DNA of 30,045 bases from a virus. The stretch covers positions 1-30,045 of IMG/VR virus record IMGVR_UViG_3300042389_000157, one strand, 5' to 3'. Every line of letters starts with the position of its first letter. The stretch's first letter is position 1. Below the pieces are notes generated by a model. That model ran no database searches and was not told the origin of the DNA. It saw nothing but the letters and a program-made list of their open reading frames with translations. Shown here one piece after another: positions 7,856 through 14,428 of the stretch. The position numbers and the translations under genes are program-made.

Positions 7856-9232
7856 TCAATCTCTCCAAGTTAAACTGCCTTGACTACCGCCTCTTGCTAA
7901 TGCGGCTTGACTTCCCGGAACACCTCCACCGAATCCGCCAAATAAACTAGCAAGGCTTCCCATCCCGCCGCCACCACTCATAGCACCTCCTAAACCACTT
8001 AGAGCTGTTCCTAATGGACTGTAACCTTGATACTGAGAATAGGCTTGTGCTGCAGCGGCTTGTGGTTGCATATATAACTGACCGGCTCTTGAACCAGCGC
8101 CAGCTTGTGCAGCGGCTAAGTCTTGACTTAATTGGAAAGGCTGCATTCCCATTGCCTCTATATTTCCAGCTAAACCTAGTTGCGCTCTTAATGGATCTAG
8201 GTAAGCACTCTGTAATGCTGGTACTCGTCCAAGAAGTTGACCTGCTGTATCAAATAGACCAGTACCTAGTCCAAGGTCTTGAGCAAATCGTTGACGTGCT
8301 ACATCTTCGCCAGCTAAACCAGTAGCAATTGCTTGACCGCCGTATCCTAAACTTGCTTGTAAGTTACCTAAAGTACGTTGACGAGCAATGTCTTCAGCTT
8401 GTTGCTGAGTTGTTAGAGCAGTACCGCCTAGTTGTGTACCTAGGGCAATATCCTGTGCTAAACGCTGACGAGCTACATCGGTAGACTGAGCAGCTAATGC
8501 TCTATCTTGTTGTGCAATAGCATTGTAATATGCTTGCAGTTCAGGCGATGTTGGTGCGCCACCAGTAGCTGTCGTAACACCTAAACCACCACGACCGGAA
8601 CCAAACAAACTACTACGAGTCTGTGCTAGTTGTGCCTGACGAGATGGTTCTAGTAATGCTCTTTGCTGTTCAAAGTATTGTTGTGCTGCTGCAGTAGGAT
8701 CGTAGCTAGTTGGTGTTACTTGCTGTGATAAACCACGAAGCTGAGCCGACAAAGCCTGTGCTTCAGGAGAAGCTGCCATGCTAAAGTCGGTAGGGGCTAA
8801 TCCTGTAGCAGCTTGTTGATAGCGTTGTTGGAGCGCCAACGCTTCTGGAGAAGCTGTTCTTGAAATATTTGTTGGCAGTAATTCACCGCCGAGATTAAAT
8901 AACCCTTGTGCCGCAGAGGTAAACGGCGCTGTTTGATTTCTGATATTAAAGAAATCGTAATCAGTAGACCCGGTAAGTAATCGATTACGAAGTTCCTGTA
9001 GTTGAGGAGTTAATTCATAACCTGCACTTGTTACACGCCCTAAAGGATCAGTCTCGAATCTTGATGCACCAAATCCAGTAGTAATTCCTACCGGACGGAA
9101 CATCGCCATTTGAGATGAACGCTCTCCAGCAGCTCTTAATGCTTCTGCTTGTGCTTTGGCTGCATCAGCGGCTTTACCACCGGAGATTAAACCCCCGATT
9201 CCTCCTACAATTCCACCAACTACTCCACCCAT
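7856..9232 (-). CDS. probable internal virion protein with N-terminal glycine zipper (458 aa)
   Basis: The protein opens with MGGVVGGIVGGIGGLISGG, a glycine-zipper stretch that can insert in membranes, followed by an Ala-rich helix. Much of the rest is Gln/Ala/Leu-rich with imperfect repeats of the type ARQRxxQDxxLGTxL (around residues 250-330), and the end is Gly/Ser-rich. This composition fits podoviral ejection proteins (P22 gp7/gp16/gp20-like in character, not clearly homologous). It is the first of three consecutive virion-like genes and begins two bases after the stop of the small GNAT-like gene. Confidence 0.6.
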   Translation of the reverse strand: MGGVVGGIVGGIGGLISGGKAADAAKAQAEALRAAGERSSQMAMFRPVGITTGFGASRFETDPLGRVTSAGYELTPQLQELRNRLLTGSTDYDFFNIRNQTAPFTSAAQGLFNLGGELLPTNISRTASPEALALQQRYQQAATGLAPTDFSMAASPEAQALSAQLRGLSQQVTPTSYDPTAAAQQYFEQQRALLEPSRQAQLAQTRSSLFGSGRGGLGVTTATGGAPTSPELQAYYNAIAQQDRALAAQSTDVARQRLAQDIALGTQLGGTALTTQQQAEDIARQRTLGNLQASLGYGGQAIATGLAGEDVARQRFAQDLGLGTGLFDTAGQLLGRVPALQSAYLDPLRAQLGLAGNIEAMGMQPFQLSQDLAAAQAGAGSRAGQLYMQPQAAAAQAYSQYQGYSPLGTALSGLGGAMSGGGGMGSLASLFGGFGGGVPGSQAALARGGSQGSLTWRD

Positions 9233-9234
9233 GA

Positions 9235-9525
9235 TTAATCACTCCAATAATAAATATATATTATGTTACCTTTTAAACTGACTACTTGTCCAAACAGTTT
9301 AAAACCTAACGCTGCGATAAACTTTAAATAACCAGTTGTCTCGTGTTCTTTGCAGCAATATAACGGACCACCGTGTAACTCTGTAAAACTATTCCAATCC
9401 TTCTTTAATGCTTTAAACACTGCTGGACTCCAGTTATGCACATCGCAGTGCATGAATGGTAGACCTTCGTGTTCTTCAATATAAAACTTATAATCCGGTC
9501 TAATGATGACTGGAATCTTAATCAT
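9235..9525 (-). CDS. small GNAT-like / T7 gp13-like protein
   Basis: The 96 residues end in TGYLKFIAALGFKLFGQVV and a beta-rich tail (NIIYIYYW), resembling the last strand-helix-strand of acetyltransferase-fold proteins and of T7 gp13-type proteins (internal virion protein A), which also read FLKTIGAxF near the end. A complete acetyl-CoA loop is not obvious, so catalytic activity is doubtful. It lies between the collar-domain fibre and the putative internal proteins, matching the place of gp13-like proteins in related genomes. The start codon overlaps the fibre stop (TAATG). Confidence 0.5.
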   Translation of the reverse strand: MIKIPVIIRPDYKFYIEEHEGLPFMHCDVHNWSPAVFKALKKDWNSFTELHGGPLYCCKEHETTGYLKFIAALGFKLFGQVVSLKGNIIYIYYWSD

Positions 9526-10388
9526 TACAGACGCATAATGTACGCAAGAGCATAGTACGGAGGTAAGTTCGTAAACGCTGCTCCGCTACCTGTAGAACCT
9601 GAAGTACCAGTTACTGTTACTGTATGTGTATGATCTCCAGAAACTGCAGAAGTTGTACCACTATAAGTATGTGTATGCTCTACGCTTGTTGATGATAAGG
9701 TAACTTGAGCAAATCCAGTATCTGAAGTAGGGGTACCATTCTTAGTACCGCTAAAGCTCGACGAAGCACAAACATCATTTAAGTGTGAATCTGTTTGTCC
9801 TTGATTTTGTGTTGGATAAATATGATTATGTCCAGAATCAGTAGCAGTGTGTGTATGGCTTGCATTAGCACTCATGTTTCCAGTAGTGCCACTAAATGTA
9901 TGCGTATGTCCAGCACTTTGACCGCTGGTTGTACCCGAGGCAGATAAACTATGTGTGTGTGCTGGTAACTCGCTTGATGTTAAAGTGCTTGTAGCTGATC
10001 CGCCAGTGTCGCCTACAGAGTAAGTACTGCCAGCACCGACAACAAAGCGATTCCGTAAGTCAGGAGTACCACTAGAGCCGTTACACAATGCCCAACCACT
10101 AGGAATACTAGCAACAGAGCCAGACCATAATAGAATAACACCAGAAGGAATAGCAGCCTGTACAAAAGCAGTTGTGGCTACCTGCGTTGTGTTTGTTCCA
10201 TATGATGCAGTCGGTGCTGTAGGAGTACCAGTCAATGCAGGGCTATTTAAGTCTGCCTTCGAAGAAATAGCAGAAGCTACAGCAGTTAACTCAGTGTCAA
10301 TCTCTGTGCCTTTAACAATCTTTCCTGAGTTACCAGTAGGTAATCCATCTTTAGCTGTAAAGTTAGTAGCTTTTGTGTAATTACTCAT
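9525..10388 (-). CDS. tail fibre protein with tail-collar domain and HxH-rich tip
   Basis: The 287-residue protein starts with a short attachment-like region (residues 1-75), followed by a phage tail-collar domain (about 79-125: PSGVILLWSG, IPSGWALCNGS, PDLRNRFVVGAG). The rest is Ser/Thr/Gly-rich with six HxH units (HTH or HNH). In T4 gp37 and gp12 such HxH pairs bind metal along the axis of a trimeric fibre tip; a metal-bound trimer is a reasonable inference. The end (LPPYYALAYIMRL) is typical of collar-type fibres. It likely contacts the host receptor, and differs in architecture from the S74-ended fibre at 14429-16876. Confidence 0.85.
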   Translation of the reverse strand: MSNYTKATNFTAKDGLPTGNSGKIVKGTEIDTELTAVASAISSKADLNSPALTGTPTAPTASYGTNTTQVATTAFVQAAIPSGVILLWSGSVASIPSGWALCNGSSGTPDLRNRFVVGAGSTYSVGDTGGSATSTLTSSELPAHTHSLSASGTTSGQSAGHTHTFSGTTGNMSANASHTHTATDSGHNHIYPTQNQGQTDSHLNDVCASSSFSGTKNGTPTSDTGFAQVTLSSTSVEHTHTYSGTTSAVSGDHTHTVTVTGTSGSTGSGAAFTNLPPYYALAYIMRL

Positions 10389-10397
10389 ATCAATTCC

Positions 10398-12050
10398 TTA
10401 GATTAAAGTCTTTCCTTTTTTGATTCCTACGTCAATCTTCTGTATCGACAGAGGATTACCGTTGATGTCTGCTTCTAATCCTAGTTGCATAACAGTGCCT
10501 TGACCGCCAGCATTAACAGAGAAACGATCTAAAACAATACCTGAACTATATTCAGCAATGTTGTATTCTGTTGATCCCGGTATTGCATCTATAGTAGAGT
10601 TATTATACTCATATACTACAGCCGTATCTAAAAGATAAGTAGTAGCTTGATAGCCTTCGCTATAATCAAAGCCCCACTTAATTGCTACTGACTGGTTAGT
10701 ACCGCCAATCAAGACCCAGCCAATCTTCTTTAATACCTTTAATGCAGTAGAAGCATCAAAATCAAAATAGTTCGTATAATACTGTAAACGATATGACGAT
10801 GTGTTGTCGCTATATCCAAAGTATTTAGCAATGTAACCCGGTTTACCTAGTAATAAGTTACGATCCTGTGTTACACAAAAAGCCTTAGGTTCAAGACTAT
10901 CCCAAATCGTTACACGCATTGAGTTATCTTGTAGTGCAGCTCTAGTATCAAAACAATATACAAACTTAGTAGTCGGCAGTGTTAATAGATAAATAGCATC
11001 ACGCTCAAAATAGATACTTTTAATCTTAGTTAAGTCTGTCTCTGACGCTACTGCCGACATCAATTCATCACGTACATTCTTGGAGATGTCACGCATTGGT
11101 AGCGACTTCTCTTGAATAACTCGCTGTAAGCTACGAACTCCTGCATCAGATAAGAACATTACATCTGTGCCTAAACTCTGAACCGAGTCACGAGCAATAC
11201 ATCCTACATTGGTTAATACTTCTACTAATGTTAATGCACCAGTATCTAAAGGATTAGCGTAGATAGCTGTGTTCTTTTTACCGAAGAGTATAATATATCC
11301 GTTATGTGCTACAGCAGCGACTACAGGATCACCGTTAGGTAATACTTCTTGTAGGTTTAAGTAACCAGCAGAACCATTCAAGAAGTCTGTGCCAGCTAGT
11401 AAATCACTGAAGTACACAGTCTGTGTATCTCCACTGATACCACCACACCAGATTCTGCCGTAAGCAGACAACACCCAGCTAGGCATAAATGTAGCTGTGC
11501 TATGATTAGGAGGCAATGCAGCATCATCTCCTACACGCTGAAATCCAAATGTACCGCTATCGTGCGAACTAAAAGGATTACCAGAAACAGGTAGCTCATG
11601 ATATACTAGCATAGGATGTCCTGCTTGTGCCATGTATACATGAGGCTGAAAGTCGCTTACATCGCCATAAGACAAGGCAGCACCTTGCCAGTTATTTGCA
11701 GTAATCGTATATGTAGCATCACCACTGTTGTCTGTATTGCGTACTGTCTTAGTAGTCATCGTAGTTGTTCCTACGAATAACTTATTGTTACCAGCACTCA
11801 GCACATCTGTACCGCCACCAGTGACTACTTCAAAGATAAACTCTACTGGATTAGCAGCACCTAAGTCTGTATTGACTGCAGTATTTACTGGTGTCCACCC
11901 ACGCCTTGCACCGATACGACCATACTTATCAATCACACAGTTCTGTGCCTTCAGCGCATAACCAGACGACAAGGTAATACTAGACTCTTGAAGATTGAGT
12001 CCGTAAAAGCCCGGCGCAGCAATCGATTGTGTTAAAAGTTGACTAGCCAT
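10398..12050 (-). CDS. tail nozzle / tail tubular protein B-like
   Basis: The 550-residue, beta-rich protein begins with a short lead (ITLSSGYALKAQNCVID, YGRIGARRGW) that I associate with podoviral nozzle proteins (T7 gp12 or P22 gp10 role), which extend the tail below the adaptor and hold packaged DNA. No catalytic motif is visible. It abuts the adaptor gene with no spacer, the usual adaptor-then-nozzle order, and precedes a fibre gene. The family assignment rests on this order, the size and the N-terminal pattern. Confidence 0.72.
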   Translation of the reverse strand: MASQLLTQSIAAPGFYGLNLQESSITLSSGYALKAQNCVIDKYGRIGARRGWTPVNTAVNTDLGAANPVEFIFEVVTGGGTDVLSAGNNKLFVGTTTMTTKTVRNTDNSGDATYTITANNWQGAALSYGDVSDFQPHVYMAQAGHPMLVYHELPVSGNPFSSHDSGTFGFQRVGDDAALPPNHSTATFMPSWVLSAYGRIWCGGISGDTQTVYFSDLLAGTDFLNGSAGYLNLQEVLPNGDPVVAAVAHNGYIILFGKKNTAIYANPLDTGALTLVEVLTNVGCIARDSVQSLGTDVMFLSDAGVRSLQRVIQEKSLPMRDISKNVRDELMSAVASETDLTKIKSIYFERDAIYLLTLPTTKFVYCFDTRAALQDNSMRVTIWDSLEPKAFCVTQDRNLLLGKPGYIAKYFGYSDNTSSYRLQYYTNYFDFDASTALKVLKKIGWVLIGGTNQSVAIKWGFDYSEGYQATTYLLDTAVVYEYNNSTIDAIPGSTEYNIAEYSSGIVLDRFSVNAGGQGTVMQLGLEADINGNPLSIQKIDVGIKKGKTLI

Positions 12051-12707
12051 TTATACCCAGTTCCACTGCGATTCTTCAATGTATCGAGCCGATTCTAATG
12101 AAATTGCATCGGATAAACTTTGACGATATAAAGCATAAGTCTCACCAGACTGTACGCCACCGTCTTCACCACGTTCTGCTTGCGCCCTTGCCAATGCACC
12201 TAAGATAACTGGTTCATCAGGAACTAGAAGAACATCAGCGTTAGCTGCTAAGAGTACTTGTGGCTTAATAATGTTAAAGCGAAGGTTATAAGCACCATTA
12301 GGAATTGGAAACAAATCAACCTGAGTATCGCCGTTAGCGTTAGTACCGTTGAAGTTATAATACATTGGACTACCCTTTTGTGGGGTCGTCAACAAGAACT
12401 GTTGATCCATCCACAAAGTAGGAGCATTCTCAACAAAGAAGTTATCGGTGTCGTTAAGCACATCAATAACCCTAAAGCGTTGACCAGAACCAGTCAATAC
12501 ATAGTTAAATACATCGGCGGTTGTTGTCGCAGACAGTGTCTCTGATAAAGCATTCCAGTTATAGGAATCCTCAACCATTCGCTTAGAATCATTGACATAA
12601 CGAGCAATGAGCTTAACGTAGGCGTTATCCGATACCGAGGAAGCCTCTGGCTCTCGTAAGCGAATAAGTACGTCATTAACAAGCTGGATATAGTTCATTG
12701 AAGCCAT
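12051..12707 (-). CDS. head-tail adaptor / tail tubular protein A-like
   Basis: This 218-residue protein has the features of gp11/gp4-type podoviral adaptors: an N-terminal helix (YIQLVNDVLIRLREPE), then ARYVNDSKRMVEDSYNWNAL, a beta core, and a C-terminal helix with YALYRQSLSDAI ending ESQWNW. It would dock on the portal ring and carry the nozzle, whose gene follows immediately. Two in-frame starts exist, at 12707 and 12698; an AGGA six bases ahead favours 12707. That AGGA lies inside the -10 of the promoter at 12713-12741. Confidence 0.8.
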   Translation of the reverse strand: MASMNYIQLVNDVLIRLREPEASSVSDNAYVKLIARYVNDSKRMVEDSYNWNALSETLSATTTADVFNYVLTGSGQRFRVIDVLNDTDNFFVENAPTLWMDQQFLLTTPQKGSPMYYNFNGTNANGDTQVDLFPIPNGAYNLRFNIIKPQVLLAANADVLLVPDEPVILGALARAQAERGEDGGVQSGETYALYRQSLSDAISLESARYIEESQWNWV

Positions 12708-12712
12708 TCGTT

Positions 12713-12741
12713 ATCCTATCATAGTTTGACTATTTTGTCAA
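12713..12741 (-). promoter_or_regulatory. sigma-70-type extended -10 promoter (adaptor/nozzle operon)
   Basis: On the minus strand: TTGACA (12736-12741), 17 bases ending in TGA, then TAGGAT (12713-12718). The -35 is perfect and the -10 matches 4 of 6. The site is between genes. The predicted start point is about 12706, on the start codon itself, so this transcript would be nearly leaderless unless the second ATG is used. The AGGA in the -10 may instead serve as the ribosome site on longer transcripts. Confidence 0.6.
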
Positions 12742-12749
12742 GTAAAATC

Positions 12750-12995
12750 TCAACAATCCCATTTCTTTAATGCCAAGGCTTTACGAGTAGGTCTGCCTTT
12801 TTCGTCCTTCATCGGACCTTTAACGCCTCCCATCCTTGCACAGAAGCTCTTACGTCTTCCAGCCGCTTTAGGGGACTTTGCAGCCTCTTTAGCAGAAACT
12901 GGGGGCTTGAGGTCAGCGCCTTCAGTTCGCTTGAAATAAGCCCTTCCTTTGGCGTTTAAACCGCCTTTGGGATCCTGATATACTTTCTTTACCAT
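12750..12995 (-). CDS. DUF6321-like small basic protein
   Basis: The 81-residue, Lys/Arg-rich protein contains GGLNAKGRAYFKRTEGADLKPPV and, near the end, GRRKSFCARMGG and KGRPTRKALALKKW. I know this pattern as DUF6321, present in many phages. Function is unknown; the charge suggests DNA binding or packing in the virion. It starts within the stop of the next gene upstream (TAATG) and is the last of four consecutive tiny basic genes. Confidence 0.75.
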   Translation of the reverse strand: MVKKVYQDPKGGLNAKGRAYFKRTEGADLKPPVSAKEAAKSPKAAGRRKSFCARMGGVKGPMKDEKGRPTRKALALKKWDC

Positions 12996-13150
12996 TATTT
13001 CTTCTTCTTAGCTGTTTTGGCAGCGTCTTTAAAGTCCTGCGCCGAAGGTGCGCCTTTGCTGCCTACCTTACGCATCTTCTCGCCTGAGCCAGCAGCGATA
13101 CGCTTACGCTTTTGGGCAATATTATAATACAAGCCCTTTTTAGTAACCAC
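12995..13150 (-). CDS. small Lys-rich conserved phage protein (51 aa, GTG start)
   Basis: From a GTG at 13150 the frame encodes 51 residues with KKGLYYNIAQKRKRIAAGSG, EKMRKVGSKGAP and a poly-Lys end. The GLYxNIxxKRKRIxxGSGEKMRKxGxKGAP pattern is one I recall from many phage structural regions. No function is known. It overlaps the upstream small gene by 11 bases and the downstream start by one base. A nucleic-acid-binding virion protein is possible but unproven. Confidence 0.7.
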   Translation of the reverse strand: MVTKKGLYYNIAQKRKRIAAGSGEKMRKVGSKGAPSAQDFKDAAKTAKKKK

Positions 13151-13274
13151 GCATTGCACCCATCTTCTTAGCTGGCTTAGATACTACCTTAGCACCAGTC
13201 TTCTTAGCATACTGCTTAGCTTGCTTCTTACCCTTAGTTGTATAGGGGAACTTCTTCTCTTTGACCATTGGCAT
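13140..13274 (-). CDS. small Lys-rich protein (44 aa)
   Basis: The 44-residue frame reads MPMVKEKKFPYTTKGKKQ, then a Lys-rich helix and KKMGAMRGY. Residues are about one third Lys/Arg. Similar KKFPYTxKGxKxAKxYAKK proteins occur in phages next to the gene type at 12995-13150, which supports it as a real gene. It begins two bases after the stop of the preceding frame (13276). Function unknown. Confidence 0.65.
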   Translation of the reverse strand: MPMVKEKKFPYTTKGKKQAKQYAKKTGAKVVSKPAKKMGAMRGY

Positions 13275-13275
13275 A

Positions 13276-13419
13276 TTACTTACCTTTCTTTTTGGATTTA
13301 GGAACTCCTGCTTGACGCAAGGAAATTGCTACGGCTTGCTTCTGAGGACGACCTTCTTTAACTAACTTAGAGATGTTCTTGCTGATCGTCTTCTGTGATT
13401 TACCTTTAGCGAGAGGCAT
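13276..13419 (-). CDS. small basic conserved phage protein (47 aa)
   Basis: The 47-residue frame begins [20 protein letters not shown] and continues [17 protein letters not shown] before a Lys-rich end. The [34 protein letters not shown] pattern is very common among phage hypothetical proteins. It begins 10 bases after the stop of the gene at 13430-13783; AGGAGAC lies six bases upstream of the ATG. Function unknown; the basic helix-like body suggests nucleic-acid contact. Confidence 0.72.
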   Translation of the reverse strand: MPLAKGKSQKTISKNISKLVKEGRPQKQAVAISLRQAGVPKSKKKGK

Positions 13420-13429
13420 CTAAGTCTCC

Positions 13430-13783
13430 TTATAAATACTGTTGTACGGTACTTCGTTGTTCTAACTCTAATGTTATAATACAGCTTGCATTCGTTGCAC
13501 CAGTTTCAATTAATACACGAATCTCATCACCTTCATCTAATACCACATAAGCCTGTCCGTCAATGCGTAAGAAGTTCTTACCTGTTAATGAATAATCATA
13601 CACTACAGCAACCTCTACATTCTCTGAAGCGTCATACCAGAATGCTCTGAAGTTCTTAGCAGAGGCTGTGCCGTTGTAAGCGTATAACAGAGTCCACTTA
13701 GCAATGTTCCTAGTTGGAACAGTAAACATTGTTGTCAATGTATTAGCAGTAAGATTCTTACCTACGGAGTGTGGTCTACTCAT
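13430..13783 (-). CDS. unknown beta-rich, probably virion-associated protein (117 aa)
   Basis: I do not recognise a family. The 117 residues alternate short polar and hydrophobic stretches (TLLYAYNG, AVVYDYSL, YVVLDEGDEIRVLIETG, CIITLELEQ), suggesting a compact beta sandwich, with no membrane segment or cysteine-based motif. Placement among tail and capsid genes points to a minor virion or decoration protein. The ATG overlaps the stop of the upstream gene (ATGA). Confidence 0.55.
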   Translation of the reverse strand: MSRPHSVGKNLTANTLTTMFTVPTRNIAKWTLLYAYNGTASAKNFRAFWYDASENVEVAVVYDYSLTGKNFLRIDGQAYVVLDEGDEIRVLIETGATNASCIITLELEQRSTVQQYL

Positions 13784-13932
13784 TTAAGTACCAAAGTTAA
13801 TAAAGTAATAATAATGAATCCAGCAGTGCCTAGGAGAATCTGTTCTAGTCGCTTTAGTCTAGCGTTAATCTGTTCGTATCGAACTTTACAGACTTCTTCG
13901 TGGCTTAGGAGTTTTAATTCAGATTCAGTCAT
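13780..13932 (-). CDS. small membrane protein with N-terminal helix (50 aa)
   Basis: The frame encodes MTESELKLLSHEEVCKVRYE, an amphipathic helix (INARLKRLEQIL) and a C-terminal hydrophobic segment (GTAGFIIITLLTLVLK). The HEExCxxRYExIxxRLxxLE-then-membrane layout resembles small phage proteins of the XhlA type, which help lysis or sit at the membrane. Both ends overlap neighbours as ATGA, so it is translated as part of a tightly coupled set. Confidence 0.65.
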   Translation of the reverse strand: MTESELKLLSHEEVCKVRYEQINARLKRLEQILLGTAGFIIITLLTLVLK

Positions 13933-14129
13933 TTCTCTAAACTTTCTTTTAGCATCTTTACAAATGCATCTTTGCCTACTCTTAATTGGTCTAATGCGAA
14001 TGATGCAGAAGAAATCTTACGATCTAAATCTAGGCAATGATTAACCAGCATTTTCTGCTCATCGGTCATATCATCAAGACTGTGTTCTACATCATCAATT
14101 ACGATTGTCTGTGTTTTTTTCTCGGACAT
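13929..14129 (-). CDS. DUF6447-like small protein (66 aa)
   Basis: The 66-residue protein starts with a short beta hairpin (TIVIDDVEHSLDDM) followed by two helices (TDEQKMLVNHCLDLDRKI and LDQLRVGKDAFVKML). This V-I-D-x-x-x-H/Y-x-x-x-D-L/M-S/T-D-E pattern is what I know as DUF6447, found next to tail or capsid genes in many phages. Function unknown. The gene is ATGA-coupled to the small membrane protein that follows. Confidence 0.6.
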   Translation of the reverse strand: MSEKKTQTIVIDDVEHSLDDMTDEQKMLVNHCLDLDRKISSASFALDQLRVGKDAFVKMLKESLEK

Positions 14130-14142
14130 CGTTACTCTCCAA

Positions 14143-14427
14143 TTACCAAGGTGTGCCAGACTTGCTGACAGGATTCTTTTGTGCTTCTATCTGACTAGCT
14201 AAACTAGCTTCTACGGCATCCTTATCTACACCGCTTGCCCAGCACCAGTCTAAGACTTCTGCCATTGTTACCTGTGCGTAAGGGATTGTTGGTGTGCCAG
14301 TAAAGCCACAAGTGCCATATACGGATGCACTATATTCACCATCTACTGCGGTGCAATTCCAATGAGCCGTTGTAATAAAGCCGTTTGCTGTTTCGTAGTC
14401 TGTTTGACCAATGTTCCATGTTGCCAT
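14143..14427 (-). CDS. conserved small protein following the S74 fibre (94 aa)
   Basis: The protein begins MATWNIGQTDYETANGFITT, continues HWNCTAVDGEYSASVYGT, and ends with a helix plus KNPVSKSGTPW. Short MATWNI... proteins ending in S-G-x-P-W are frequent in phage tail-fibre regions (DUF7936-like in my memory), possibly chaperones or accessory fibre proteins. Its start lies two bases after the fibre stop, supporting co-expression with that fibre. The function is not established. Confidence 0.6.
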   Translation of the reverse strand: MATWNIGQTDYETANGFITTAHWNCTAVDGEYSASVYGTCGFTGTPTIPYAQVTMAEVLDWCWASGVDKDAVEASLASQIEAQKNPVSKSGTPW

Positions 14428-14428
14428 T

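Noticed and set aside
8014-8325. 103-residue plus-strand frame opposite an internal virion protein gene
   Set aside because: Antisense shadow of a repeat-containing gene, with no ribosome site.
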